From Candidatus Solincola daggyaiensis (GTDB lineage Bacteria > Actinomycetota > Geothermincolia > Geothermincolales > RBG-13-55-18): a DNA stretch of 41,285 bases. The notes below the pieces were generated by a model that saw only the letters and a list, made by a program, of their open reading frames with translations, had not been told where the DNA came from and did no database searches. Location of the stretch: NCBI GenBank assembly GCA_015711825.1, contig JACVJD010000017.1:1-41285 (forward strand), read 5' to 3'. Shown here in pieces: positions 1 through 8,672 of the stretch (its first letter is position 1; each line of letters starts with the position of its first letter). A program made the position numbers and the translations under genes.

Positions 1-2
1 GC

Positions 3-188
3 CTAAGTTCACCGGGGGAGACGCGACTGAAGGCGGTGGTGCCTTGGGATATCAGCAAAGAAAAAGCCGCTGTCTTGCGGCATTACAAGATATGCCTGAT
101 AAGGTGGCAAAAATGCGGGGACGAAATCGTTTTCAAGGGCCTAGAAACATCATTTCCACAGAGGAAAAAGTTTTGCGAGAAAAATTAG
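3..188 (+). CDS. C-terminal fragment of an unidentified CDS truncated by the window edge
   Basis: Open frame from base 3 to TAG at 186-188 (LSSPGETRLKAVVPWDISKEKAAVLRHYKICLIRWQKCGDEIVFKGLETSFPQRKKFCEKN*); composition looks coding, no family recognised. Confidence 0.35.
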   Translation, partial: LSSPGETRLKAVVPWDISKEKAAVLRHYKICLIRWQKCGDEIVFKGLETSFPQRKKFCEKN

Positions 189-400
189 TAACCAAATCAA
201 GCCATTTTGAAAAGTCATTGTGCAATATCCATGAATCAAGCATATTTTGCTGTCATAAGTTTTACCAATCGCGCCAATATAAAGCCAATGTGTGCGATTA
301 CAGTTGACATTTGCGCACCGAACTAATATCATAGTGCCAGAAACAAATTAGTGGTCACAAAATTGATGGTTTGCCTATCGTTGAGAAGAGGTGGAGCTTA

Positions 401-1051
401 ATGAAAGGCAAATATCTAAAGGCGCACTTAGTACTAAAGCGTTGGGGAAAGACAATACCAATAGCATTTCTTATCGATGCAACCCGTCCAGCGTATCCTA
501 CCGCGGTCTACGAGATAGATACTTTCAGGTCTCTGATGGGGAAGAAGATAACAAGTCCTCGGCCGCTTAAAGCGAACGCCTACAGCTTTGCGCATTTAGA
601 GAGCGTAAAGGGAGATATCATATCGGATAAAATTACGCAGACGGGGGAGGAAGCGGGCGAGTTTGCCGCAAAAATCCTCAGCTTGGCGGTTCCCATATCG
701 GAAGAAGAGTATCAACAAGAGCTTGAAAAAATAATCTGGCCAAGCCTTGCTGGCCAACCTAAGGGCGCTGAGCCAGGGGGGGGTGGCAAAGAGCGTAAGA
801 AACCAGCAGCTGAAAGCGGCAAGGATATGGGAGAAATAGCTACTGAGGTACAGAAGCGGGTCTCGCAGAAGAGTGCCAAGAATGGTTCGGAAAATGGGAG
901 AACTAACGAGGAAAGCGAAATTACGCCACAAGCCCCTCCACTCCCTGAAGATATGAGACGGATATTGGCGCTCGAGCTTATTGACAGCGCGGAGCGCATG
1001 AACAACGAAGCGCTTAAATTGCTGAAAAGCGCGCGATTGCTATTGGAGTAA
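401..1051 (+). CDS. hypothetical protein of the integrated element
   Basis: ORF track 371..1051; ATG at 401 (MKGKYLKAHLVLKRWGK...) follows an AGAGGTGG ribosome-binding-like sequence. Confidence 0.6.
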   Translation: MKGKYLKAHLVLKRWGKTIPIAFLIDATRPAYPTAVYEIDTFRSLMGKKITSPRPLKANAYSFAHLESVKGDIISDKITQTGEEAGEFAAKILSLAVPISEEEYQQELEKIIWPSLAGQPKGAEPGGGGKERKKPAAESGKDMGEIATEVQKRVSQKSAKNGSENGRTNEESEITPQAPPLPEDMRRILALELIDSAERMNNEALKLLKSARLLLE

Positions 1052-1192
1052 GCAGGGCAAAGACTAGGATGAAATGTTTGGATGCGAGAGCAAACTTACA
1101 AGGAAGGGTCGAAGGATTAATAACCCCTTATGGACTACGATACCCTCGCTTTTTCTTAATGGTTTGCTTGGATTAGAAAGGAGGTGAGACAG

Positions 1193-1372
1193 GTGACATT
1201 GCTGACAGCGAAGGAGGTTTCGAGCATCCTTCGCCTTTCCCCAAGCACCGTTTACGATCTGGAACGGAGAGGGGAGTTGCCTTCCGTGAGGATTGGGCAA
1301 AGGATCGTTAGATTCCTGGCGGAGGATATCGAGCGCCTCGTGAGAGAACGTCACTTTGAAAGCGAAAAGTGA
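1193..1372 (+). CDS. excisionase / MerR-like helix-turn-helix DNA-binding protein
   Basis: LLTAKEVSSILRLSPSTVYDLERRGELPSVRIGQRIVRFLAEDIERLV is the typical excisionase-family HTH; AAAGGAGGTGAG RBS upstream of GTG 1193; lies next to the integrase. Confidence 0.8.
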   Translation: MTLLTAKEVSSILRLSPSTVYDLERRGELPSVRIGQRIVRFLAEDIERLVRERHFESEK

Positions 1373-1407
1373 GCAGGGGTCCCGGCGGAAGTTGCACACG
1401 CCCCCCA

Positions 1408-1457
1408 GGGTTCCACCTGCTCTATAGAAATAGTAGCACGTCTGGCAGGTGGAACCC
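1408..1457. repeat. 13-bp perfect inverted repeat (GGGTTCCACCTGC / GCAGGTGGAACCC) between excisionase-like gene and integrase
   Basis: Arms 1408-1420 and 1445-1457 are exact reverse complements, 24-nt spacer. Confidence 0.8.
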
Positions 1458-1496
1458 ACCCCTCACTTTTCCAGGAGAACATGAGGTGGCTCCGCC

Positions 1497-2594
1497 ATGG
1501 CTTCTATTCAGAAGAAGTATAGGAAGGACGGGAAGCCAATTTACTATGTGGTTTATTGGATTGCCAATAAGCAAATCTGGAAACGGGCAGGGCAATTGAT
1601 GAGGGATGCAAAGGCCCTCAAGGCCAAGGTCGAATATGAGCTACAGAGAGGGCTGTATTTCGAGCCCTCCAGAGAGCTCTTCTCCGACTACTCGAAACGT
1701 TTCCTGGAGAGCCTCGACGGCAGGGTGAAACCCAACACGCGAGCGGAGTACGAATCGATGCTCAAGCTCTATATATTGCCCTATTTCGGCAAAATCAGAA
1801 TGAACAGGATAAACAAGCAGTTATGCGCACAATTCGTCGAGTACCTGCGAAAAGAGAAAAAGACCTCGGCAACCAACATAAACCACATCGTCAAGGTCCT
1901 CAAAAGAGTCCTGAACCAAGCGGTGGAAGAAGAATATCTGCTTGTTAATCCTGCAAAGGATATAAAACCCCTACGGGTGGAGAAAAAGGAGAGCGAGTAC
2001 TACACCCTCGATGAGATCCACCGTCTCCTAAATGCCGCCGATGACACTTTCTCCAGGGCGTTTTTAGCCCTGGCCTGCCTCGGCGGGCTTCGCGTCAGCG
2101 AAATATCCGGTCTGAAGTGGAAAGACATAGATTTCGAGAACAAGATTGTCCACGTGAGGAGGCAGTATCAGGCGGGCGTCGGTTATCTTTCCCCAAAGAA
2201 CGACGAGGAAAGGGATGTTCCCATGGTCGGGGAACTGCTGGAGATAATGGAAGCGCACATGGCCAGTCAAGGGCAGCACAGGGGAGACGAGGACCCCGTG
2301 TTCTCGAGAAAAGGTGGCCTTCCTTTCACTTCGTACAGAAATTTATACGAGAGGTCGGCGGAAAGGGCAGGGCTCAAACGGATACGTTTCCACGATCTCC
2401 GCCACTCGGCCTGCTCGGCCATGATAACCAGCGGCATGCCGGAGCCCATCGTGCAGAGGATAATGGGACACAAGAGCGCCAGCATGACCAGGCACTACAC
2501 CCATATCCACGCCGAGCAGCTGCGTACGGCGATGAGCAAGTTCGAGGAGGCTTTGAAAGAGATAGATTCCAATAAAGAGCAAGCCGAGTGTTAG
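1497..2594 (+). CDS. int: site-specific tyrosine recombinase / phage-type integrase
   Basis: Catalytic signature: LGGLRVSEISGLKW (Arg), HDLRHSACSAMITSG (H-x-x-R), GHKSASMTRHYTH (His and Tyr nucleophile). Confidence 0.95.
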   Translation: MASIQKKYRKDGKPIYYVVYWIANKQIWKRAGQLMRDAKALKAKVEYELQRGLYFEPSRELFSDYSKRFLESLDGRVKPNTRAEYESMLKLYILPYFGKIRMNRINKQLCAQFVEYLRKEKKTSATNINHIVKVLKRVLNQAVEEEYLLVNPAKDIKPLRVEKKESEYYTLDEIHRLLNAADDTFSRAFLALACLGGLRVSEISGLKWKDIDFENKIVHVRRQYQAGVGYLSPKNDEERDVPMVGELLEIMEAHMASQGQHRGDEDPVFSRKGGLPFTSYRNLYERSAERAGLKRIRFHDLRHSACSAMITSGMPEPIVQRIMGHKSASMTRHYTHIHAEQLRTAMSKFEEALKEIDSNKEQAEC

Positions 2595-2637
2595 AAATCT
2601 GTTAGAAATCACCTTATCGGCGCCTGACAAAGCGAAG

Positions 2638-2671
2638 GCCTGGCCGGGGCGGATATGCCCTCTGGCCAGGC
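2638..2671 (+). terminator. hairpin terminator downstream of integrase
   Basis: GCCTGGCC (2638-2645) / GGCCAGGC (2664-2671) with internal GGGC/GCCC, followed by ATTTTATAT. Confidence 0.6.
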
Positions 2672-2679
2672 ATTTTATA

Positions 2680-2754
2680 TGGTGGGCGTTGCGGGATTTG
2701 AACCCACGACCTCCTGCTTGTAAGGCAGGCGCTCTCCCGCTGAGCTAAACGCCC
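2680..2754 (-). tRNA. tRNA-Val (anticodon TAC), CCA encoded
   Basis: Reverse complement GGGCGTTTAGCTCAGCGGGAGAGCGCCTGCCTTACAAGCAGGAGGTCGTGGGTTCAAATCCCGCAACGCCCACCA folds as a cloverleaf: 7-bp acceptor GGGCGTT/AACGCCC, anticodon stem CCTGC/GCAGG with loop CTTACAA. Confidence 0.95.
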
Positions 2755-2978
2755 CGGCGGCGCCCCCGCCTCCAGGCGGGCGCAACATTAATATACCACC
2801 TCGGGGATCAAGAACGAGCCAAGGCCTTCGGCGCCTTTCTCCTCCCTCCCCGCCTCTGCCCACGCTCCCCCGACAAACCGTACCTCTACCTGTCGTTCCT
2901 AAGCTACTTGCTTCCAAATACTGGCTCAAATACCGGCGCCGCGGCCCCGGGAGGTCTTGCGCGCGCCCGGGCTTCGCC

Positions 2979-3695
2979 CTACCCTTTGCCCAGGCCGGTA
3001 ACGGTGTTCAGCATGTCGTTGATCCTCCTGATGAGGTCCCCGGCCTGGACGGACCCCACCCCCATACCGTAAACCCTCACCAGGTTGTATTGCGCTCGGT
3101 AGAGGATCATGCGCCGCTGCGCCTCGATGTCCCCCAGGGCGTGGTACGAGGACTCCAGGGCCAGCATGATCATGTTCCTGCTGGTTATCCCGGGCTCGTA
3201 TTGCAGCGCCTTCTCGAAGGCCTCGCTCGCCTCCCGGTAGTTCTTTTCCTCAAGATAAAGGTCACCCAGGCTGTAGTGGAGGTCGGCGGATTCCGGGTTC
3301 GCCTCTATCCCCCGCAGGGTGAACTCCTTGGCCTCCTCGTGCCTTCCCAGGGTGTCCATGATCCCCGCTCCCACGAAATAGGCGCTCTCGTAGTGAGGGT
3401 CCAGATAAGTGACCAGGATCAGGTACGGGACCAGCTCCGCCTCCTGCGCGAAACTGCCGTAATAGGTGTGATGCAGGGTGTCCGTCTTTATATACATGTT
3501 GTACGCCAGGTACTGCCGGGCCCCTCCGAGGATATCCAGAAGGCTGGAGGCGGAGGGGAAAAGCCTCTGGTCGCCGGCCCCGCTTCCAGCCGGGGTGCGG
3601 TCCAGTCCCCACTGCGACAGAGCGGCTCCCATCACCGCCACGGCCAGCACGAGGACTATCGCCTTTCCGCTGCTCCTTTTCAGGAAATCAGGCAT
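2979..3695 (-). CDS. TPR-repeat protein with N-terminal membrane anchor
   Basis: N-terminal hydrophobic segment AIVLVLAVAVMGAAL; TPR-like ADLHYSLGDLYLEEKNYREASEAFEKALQYEP. Confidence 0.75.
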   Translation of the reverse strand: MPDFLKRSSGKAIVLVLAVAVMGAALSQWGLDRTPAGSGAGDQRLFPSASSLLDILGGARQYLAYNMYIKTDTLHHTYYGSFAQEAELVPYLILVTYLDPHYESAYFVGAGIMDTLGRHEEAKEFTLRGIEANPESADLHYSLGDLYLEEKNYREASEAFEKALQYEPGITSRNMIMLALESSYHALGDIEAQRRMILYRAQYNLVRVYGMGVGSVQAGDLIRRINDMLNTVTGLGKG

Positions 3696-3734
3696 ATCTT
3701 CTTCCCCCACGCAATGAGGCCGTATCCATATGAT

Positions 3735-4514
3735 TCACAGGTCCCTGCGCTCGAAAAGCCACGCGCCCAGGTAAAGGAATATGCACGAGAAGATGAGCGC
3801 GATGGCGGCGAGAAGCGCCAGCTCGCCCGCCCCCACCCTGAATACCCTCTCGGAGTGGGCGACGGTCTCGTTGATGTTCATGCGTTCGAGGTTGGGGAGA
3901 AGGTAGTATAAAAACCCGCTTACCCCGCGCAGTAGGGCATGGTTGCCGGAGTCGGTCATGGCTCGGTAGAGGAAGTCCCCCTTGACGTGGCAGACCACAT
4001 AGAAAAGCCCCGTGAACAGCACGCAGACGAGGGGGCTGAAACGAACCGATGCCAGCATGGCCACGGCAGCCAGCACCGTGGCCTCGAGGAAGATGGTGAA
4101 AACGGCCTTGGCGAGCCCGGGGTTGAAGACCCCGAACTTCGCTCCCACCATGACCAGCAGTACGGCCAGGGATACAAAGAGCGCGAACGCCACCACCACC
4201 ATGATTCCGATATATTTCCCCAGGTAGTACTGCCATCTGCGCACCGGCCGGGAGAGGGTATTGTAAATGGTGCGGCGTCCCAGCTCTGCGGGGATGATGG
4301 TGGAGGCCAAGATCACCGCCAGGAGGAACGCCATGATGCTGGTGAGGCCCAGGGCGGCTTCCCGCAACAGGTCCACTTGCACCCCCACGCTGGCGCTGGG
4401 AAGCATGGGGATGAGAAGCATCAGCAATACGGAAAAGGCGAGGATGGCATAAAAAACCTTGCGGTGCAGAGCGTCCTGCAGCACGCTCCAGGCGAAGGCG
4501 GAAACGGCGTTCAT
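3735..4514 (-). CDS. ABC-2 type transporter permease
   Basis: Six hydrophobic segments; AELGRRTIYNTLSRPVRRWQYYLGKYIG motif typical of ABC-2 permeases; ATGA overlap with upstream ATPase. Confidence 0.8.
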   Translation of the reverse strand: MNAVSAFAWSVLQDALHRKVFYAILAFSVLLMLLIPMLPSASVGVQVDLLREAALGLTSIMAFLLAVILASTIIPAELGRRTIYNTLSRPVRRWQYYLGKYIGIMVVVAFALFVSLAVLLVMVGAKFGVFNPGLAKAVFTIFLEATVLAAVAMLASVRFSPLVCVLFTGLFYVVCHVKGDFLYRAMTDSGNHALLRGVSGFLYYLLPNLERMNINETVAHSERVFRVGAGELALLAAIALIFSCIFLYLGAWLFERRDL

Positions 4515-5446
4515 CCCTCCACCTCCCATCCCTGCTTCCCTATCCTGCGCACGAAGAACTCCTCCAGCGAGAGGCGCCTGCTCCTCACCTCCGCGATGGA
4601 CGCCCCGGCCTCGAGCAGTGACGCCAGGGCAGCGTTGAGATCGTCCCTGGGCACCAATAACCTCTTGCCCTCTCCGCCCTCTGCCCAGGAGGCGGTGGGT
4701 GGGATGGTAGCCATCGACTCAGGCACCGGCTTCCCCAGCAACACCTCGCACTCCCCTTCTTCCTCCAGCAACTCGGCCAGCGCGCCCGAGGCCACCTCCC
4801 TTCCTTTATGGATTATGATCACCCGGTCGCAGATCTCCTCGATCTCGGACAGCTGGTGCGAGCTCAACAGGATGGTGGTGCCGCCCGAGCTCAGGGACTT
4901 GAGCATATCCCGCACCTGGAGCTTTCCCAGGGGATCGAGTCCGGAAGAGGGCTCGTCGAGTATCAGCAGCTCCGGCTCCGCCAGAAGCGCCTGGGCAAGG
5001 CCTATGCGCTGCAACATTCCTTTGGAAAACTTATCCATGGTAATGTCCGCCTCGTCTTCCATGCCCACCAGGTTGAGGAGATAGGATATGCGGGGACGGG
5101 CGGCGGAAGCCTCCATGCCGGCCAGCCTGCCGTAATAGAGGAGCAGCTTGCGCGGGGTAAGGTAGAGGTCGAAATAGGGCTGCTCGGGCAGGAAGCCTAC
5201 CTTGCGGCGCGCCTCCACGGCGCCTCCGTCGCGCCCGAAGATCCTTATGCTCCCGGAGTCGGGGCGAGCCAGGCCCATCACGCACTTGAGGGTGGTGGTC
5301 TTGCCCGCCCCGTTGGGTCCCAACAGCCCCACCACGCTGTTGCGGGGGACGCTGAAGCCGAGCCCGGAGAGGGCCTGGCGCCTCGGCCCGCCCGGCCTGG
5401 TCGCGTAGCTTTTCCACAGGTCCTCGACGGATAAGACCGCTTCCAT
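4511..5446 (-). CDS. ABC transporter ATP-binding protein
   Basis: Walker A GPNGAGKTT, signature FSKGMLQRIGLAQAL, Walker B ELLILDEPSSGLDP. Confidence 0.93.
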   Translation of the reverse strand: MEAVLSVEDLWKSYATRPGGPRRQALSGLGFSVPRNSVVGLLGPNGAGKTTTLKCVMGLARPDSGSIRIFGRDGGAVEARRKVGFLPEQPYFDLYLTPRKLLLYYGRLAGMEASAARPRISYLLNLVGMEDEADITMDKFSKGMLQRIGLAQALLAEPELLILDEPSSGLDPLGKLQVRDMLKSLSSGGTTILLSSHQLSEIEEICDRVIIIHKGREVASGALAELLEEEGECEVLLGKPVPESMATIPPTASWAEGGEGKRLLVPRDDLNAALASLLEAGASIAEVRSRRLSLEEFFVRRIGKQGWEVEG

Positions 5447-5494
5447 CCTCTTCTCCCACCTTCCCTTCGGCACCTGTCCGGGGAACACCCGCTC

Positions 5495-6229
5495 TTACGG
5501 CGAGGCTTTTTCCTCCACCACCAGGGTCAGGTTGTCGAACCATGCCCTTCCCTGGCCGAAAACCACCGCCTGCACGTAAACCCCGGTGGCCTGCGGCGGT
5601 ATGTACAGGCGCACGGCCTGCGGCGTCCATCCGCTCGAGCCCGCCACGCCGGGCGAGAAGGCGAATTCGGCTCGCTTCTGCCCATCCTCCACGTACTCGT
5701 AAACCGCCGCGAGATAGGCCCCGCCCTGGACAAGCTCGGTCCGCACGTATCCCTCGACCACCACGTCATGGTCCAGGGGCAGTTCGCTCACCATGGTGAT
5801 CCAGCCCGCCGCCTGCGCCGGGGCATCGCCGGCATAGACGGCGGCACAGGAGAATCCCTCGTAGGCCTCGCCCTCCTCGCGGTAGGAAACCGCCCCCTGG
5901 GGGCTGAAGATGCGCAGCCAGCCCGGGACATATTCCCTCGTCCCCACCTCGAAGCCGTAATTGGGTATGAGATTGGTGCCCAAGGGCACCTCCGACGCGA
6001 GGTGGCCTTCCTCCTCCGTATGCCGGTGTCGGTGCCCGTCCTCGTCGCCCGCGTGGTCCTGCTCCGGCTCCGTTCCCGCGTGAGCGTGCTCCTCCTCGCC
6101 ATGGGCGTGGCTGTGCGCCTCGCCGGCGGGAATTCCCACCACCACCTCCCTCCTCACCAGGTACTGAAAGGGCAGCGAGATGGCGAGCAGCAGCGCGGCG
6201 ACGCACGGCAAAGCCCATTTACCGGCCAT
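5495..6229 (-). CDS. membrane-anchored protein with His-rich segment and C-terminal beta-sandwich (CBM-like) domain
   Basis: Signal-anchor, then EAHSHAHGEEEHAHAGTEPEQDHAGDEDGHRHRHTEEEGH, then NLIPNYGFEVGT...WFDNLTLVVEE, typical of CBM-like jelly-roll domains. Confidence 0.65.
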   Translation of the reverse strand: MAGKWALPCVAALLLAISLPFQYLVRREVVVGIPAGEAHSHAHGEEEHAHAGTEPEQDHAGDEDGHRHRHTEEEGHLASEVPLGTNLIPNYGFEVGTREYVPGWLRIFSPQGAVSYREEGEAYEGFSCAAVYAGDAPAQAAGWITMVSELPLDHDVVVEGYVRTELVQGGAYLAAVYEYVEDGQKRAEFAFSPGVAGSSGWTPQAVRLYIPPQATGVYVQAVVFGQGRAWFDNLTLVVEEKASP

Positions 6230-6775
6230 GAACCCGCCTCGGGACGCCTCTTCCCCTGCCCTTCTCACTCTCTCACCTCGAGTCCTCGAAACCAAAGGCG
6301 GCCGGCGCTTTTCGGGCGTTCAGAATATCTACCATTTTTTATCCCCATCCGGCCGTATCGTCTTCTCTTCTTCCCCTTGTCTCCAGCTGCCGGCGTTATC
6401 TCGCCGACTTTGATATGATATCGACCCCTTATCCACTGAAATCGGGCGCTTTATACGACCAGGATCCACGGTCCTGGTGACGGGAAAAACCCACTGGGAG
6501 TCACGCTCATCACCTCCCAGGAAAAAGGTCTCTCCAAACAGCGTAAACGGCATAAGCCGCTAATTGCTTTAGACGCAATTCGAGAGGTCCGCGGTTCGAT
6601 ATGCGGGGTGGAAGCCGCGCCTCGCGAACGCCACCGCTATGAAAAGAGGGGTTGAGATCCACCCTTATGGAAGGGTAGCGGGTTCGCTTTCGCTTCCTGT
6701 CGCGGGCTTACACCTCGCAGCACGGCTATGGGGCAACGTCCCGTCGTTCTATTGCCGGAACGCGCGCGGCGATGT

Positions 6776-8347
6776 TCAGGAGCGCGAGGCCAGGAAACGG
6801 GAGTAGCGCGCCAGCTTGCCCGCCACCCTCACCGCCCGCTCGGGAGTGGTGGCGGTGAAGACCCCGGTATTGCGCATGCGGAAGGAGGCGGAACTCTCGC
6901 CCTCGTTCACCGCCACGGCGATGATGGGCTTCCCTTTTTCGCGCATGAGGCGCTTGAGTCGCCGGATCAGGGCGGTGTCCGTCCATTTCCAGGCCTCGGT
7001 GGGGTTGATGCCGCCGGATCCCTCGGGGTTGCGCTCTCCTCCCCGCTTAAGCGATTCCCGAAAACCCTTCCACATGGAGAGCTGGAAGAAGGGCAGCAAG
7101 GCGATGCGGTGGCGCACCATGTTCAGGAAGGGGCGCACCGCGGTTTTGAACATGTTCTCGATCCAGAAATCGCGGCCGAGGAGGGTGCCCATGGTGATGA
7201 CCATATCCACCTCGTCGCAGGCGGTGAGGGCGTCTATGACGCGGTAATGGTTGCCGCGCTGCACGTTGCCCACGATGTCCACGGGGTTTCGCCTGCTCCA
7301 GAAGGAGGGCAGGAAGCGGTCAAGTTCCCCGATGACCTCGTCGGGAAGAACCGCCAGCTCCAGGCCCTCGCGGTCGAAGGCGTCCGCGGCCGCCACCCCC
7401 CATCCCCCGCCCAGGGTCATCACCCCCACGCGGGCTCCGCGGGGCACGGGCAAGGACGAAAACGCCGCGGCCAGGTCCACCAGCTCCTCGGTGGTTTCGG
7501 CTTCGATGATCCCCGCCTGCTCCATGGCCCCGCGAAAGAGCTCGAAGGGTCCGGCCAGGGAGCCGGAGTGGGAGAGCACCGCTCTCTCGCCCTGCCTCCC
7601 CTTGCCCGCCTTAAGGGCGATGACCGGCTTGCGAGGGGTAATGCCACGCGCCACTTCCAGAAACTTCCTGCCGTCCTTGATGCCCTCGATATACAGGATG
7701 ATGGTGTCGGTCTCGGGGTCGTCCCCCAGGTATTCCAGCCAGTCGCTGATGTCGGTGTTGGCGGCGTTGCCGCTGCCGATGAAACGGCTGAAACCTACCC
7801 CCTTGCGGTACCCCCAGGTCATGAGCTGCACCCCCAGGTTTCCGCTCTGGGATACGAAGCCGACGCTCCCCTTGCGGGGGAAAACCGGCGCTCCCAGGCA
7901 GCAGAGGGAGCTGGTTTTGGAATATATACCCATGGTGTTGGGGCCCACGATGGTGATGCCCGCCCCGTCGGCGATATCGGCCACGCGGCGCTCCAGCCTG
8001 GCTCCCTCCTCCCCCGTCTCGCTGAAGTTGGAGGAGACTATGACCGCGTTGCGTATCCCCTTCGCGGCGGCGTCAGCCAGGACCTCCGCCACCAGCCGGG
8101 CGGGTATGGCGATCACCGCCAGGTCCACCTCGGCATCGATGTCCTTGAGAGACGGATAGGCAGGAAATCCCAGCACGCGCTTCTCGCGGGGGTTCACCAT
8201 GTAGAGCTCGCCGCGGTAACCTCCCCCGATCATGTTCAGGGGCATGTTGAATCCCCACTTCCCGGGCAGGTTGGACGCCCCCACCACCGCCACCGAGCGG
8301 GGGTTGAAAAGCCGGTGGAAATCCCTCTCGAAAACCTCTCTGTCCAT
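6776..8347 (-). CDS. ADP-forming acetate/acyl-CoA ligase, alpha-type (CoA-binding and ligase-CoA domains)
   Basis: LFNPRSVAVVGASN, IVGPNTMGIY, GSVGFVSQSGNLG, AVLSHSGSLAG (phospho-His motif); no ATP-grasp domain seen. Confidence 0.85.
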   Translation of the reverse strand: MDREVFERDFHRLFNPRSVAVVGASNLPGKWGFNMPLNMIGGGYRGELYMVNPREKRVLGFPAYPSLKDIDAEVDLAVIAIPARLVAEVLADAAAKGIRNAVIVSSNFSETGEEGARLERRVADIADGAGITIVGPNTMGIYSKTSSLCCLGAPVFPRKGSVGFVSQSGNLGVQLMTWGYRKGVGFSRFIGSGNAANTDISDWLEYLGDDPETDTIILYIEGIKDGRKFLEVARGITPRKPVIALKAGKGRQGERAVLSHSGSLAGPFELFRGAMEQAGIIEAETTEELVDLAAAFSSLPVPRGARVGVMTLGGGWGVAAADAFDREGLELAVLPDEVIGELDRFLPSFWSRRNPVDIVGNVQRGNHYRVIDALTACDEVDMVITMGTLLGRDFWIENMFKTAVRPFLNMVRHRIALLPFFQLSMWKGFRESLKRGGERNPEGSGGINPTEAWKWTDTALIRRLKRLMREKGKPIIAVAVNEGESSASFRMRNTGVFTATTPERAVRVAGKLARYSRFLASRS

Positions 8348-8653
8348 GGGCAAACCTTTTCGCTCCTTTATCAACGCTCCTCGTGCCTGCCTCCATTATT
8401 AATGAGCAATTATATATGAAAACTACGCCCGGTGTTCGGTTCCTGCTTGGGGGCCCTTCTCGCCGAAAGCGCGGGTGGGCAGATGCCGGCGATAAGGCTC
8501 CGTGGGCGGAAGGAGCCGACGGCCGAGGGGCGCGCGAGATCATAAACCCTCACCGCTAGCCCCTTTCAGTGGCCATGATGGCAAACGACACCATGGGCAC
8601 TTTGGGGGTGAAACGGATTTTCCCGCTTGCGGTTAAAGTATTTATTTATTAAA

Positions 8654-8665
8654 TTATTTAAATAA
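8654..8665. promoter_or_regulatory. palindrome TTATTTAAATAA upstream of marR, candidate autoregulatory operator
   Basis: 12-bp perfect palindrome in an AT-rich patch within otherwise GC-rich DNA. Confidence 0.35.
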
Positions 8666-8672
8666 CTGTCCT

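Noticed and set aside
2675-2929. 84-aa minus-strand ORF over the tRNA
   Set aside because: It overlaps the tRNA-Val gene; 'QEVVGSNPATPTI' is the usual translated-tRNA artefact.
6541-6610. Functional tRNA at the three-hairpin locus
   Set aside because: No matching 7-bp acceptor stem or CCA, and the T-arm stem/loop is the wrong size; kept only as a possible relic or ncRNA.
6728-8419. 563-aa plus-strand ORF
   Set aside because: Shadow of the acyl-CoA ligase gene, which has clear family motifs on the minus strand.
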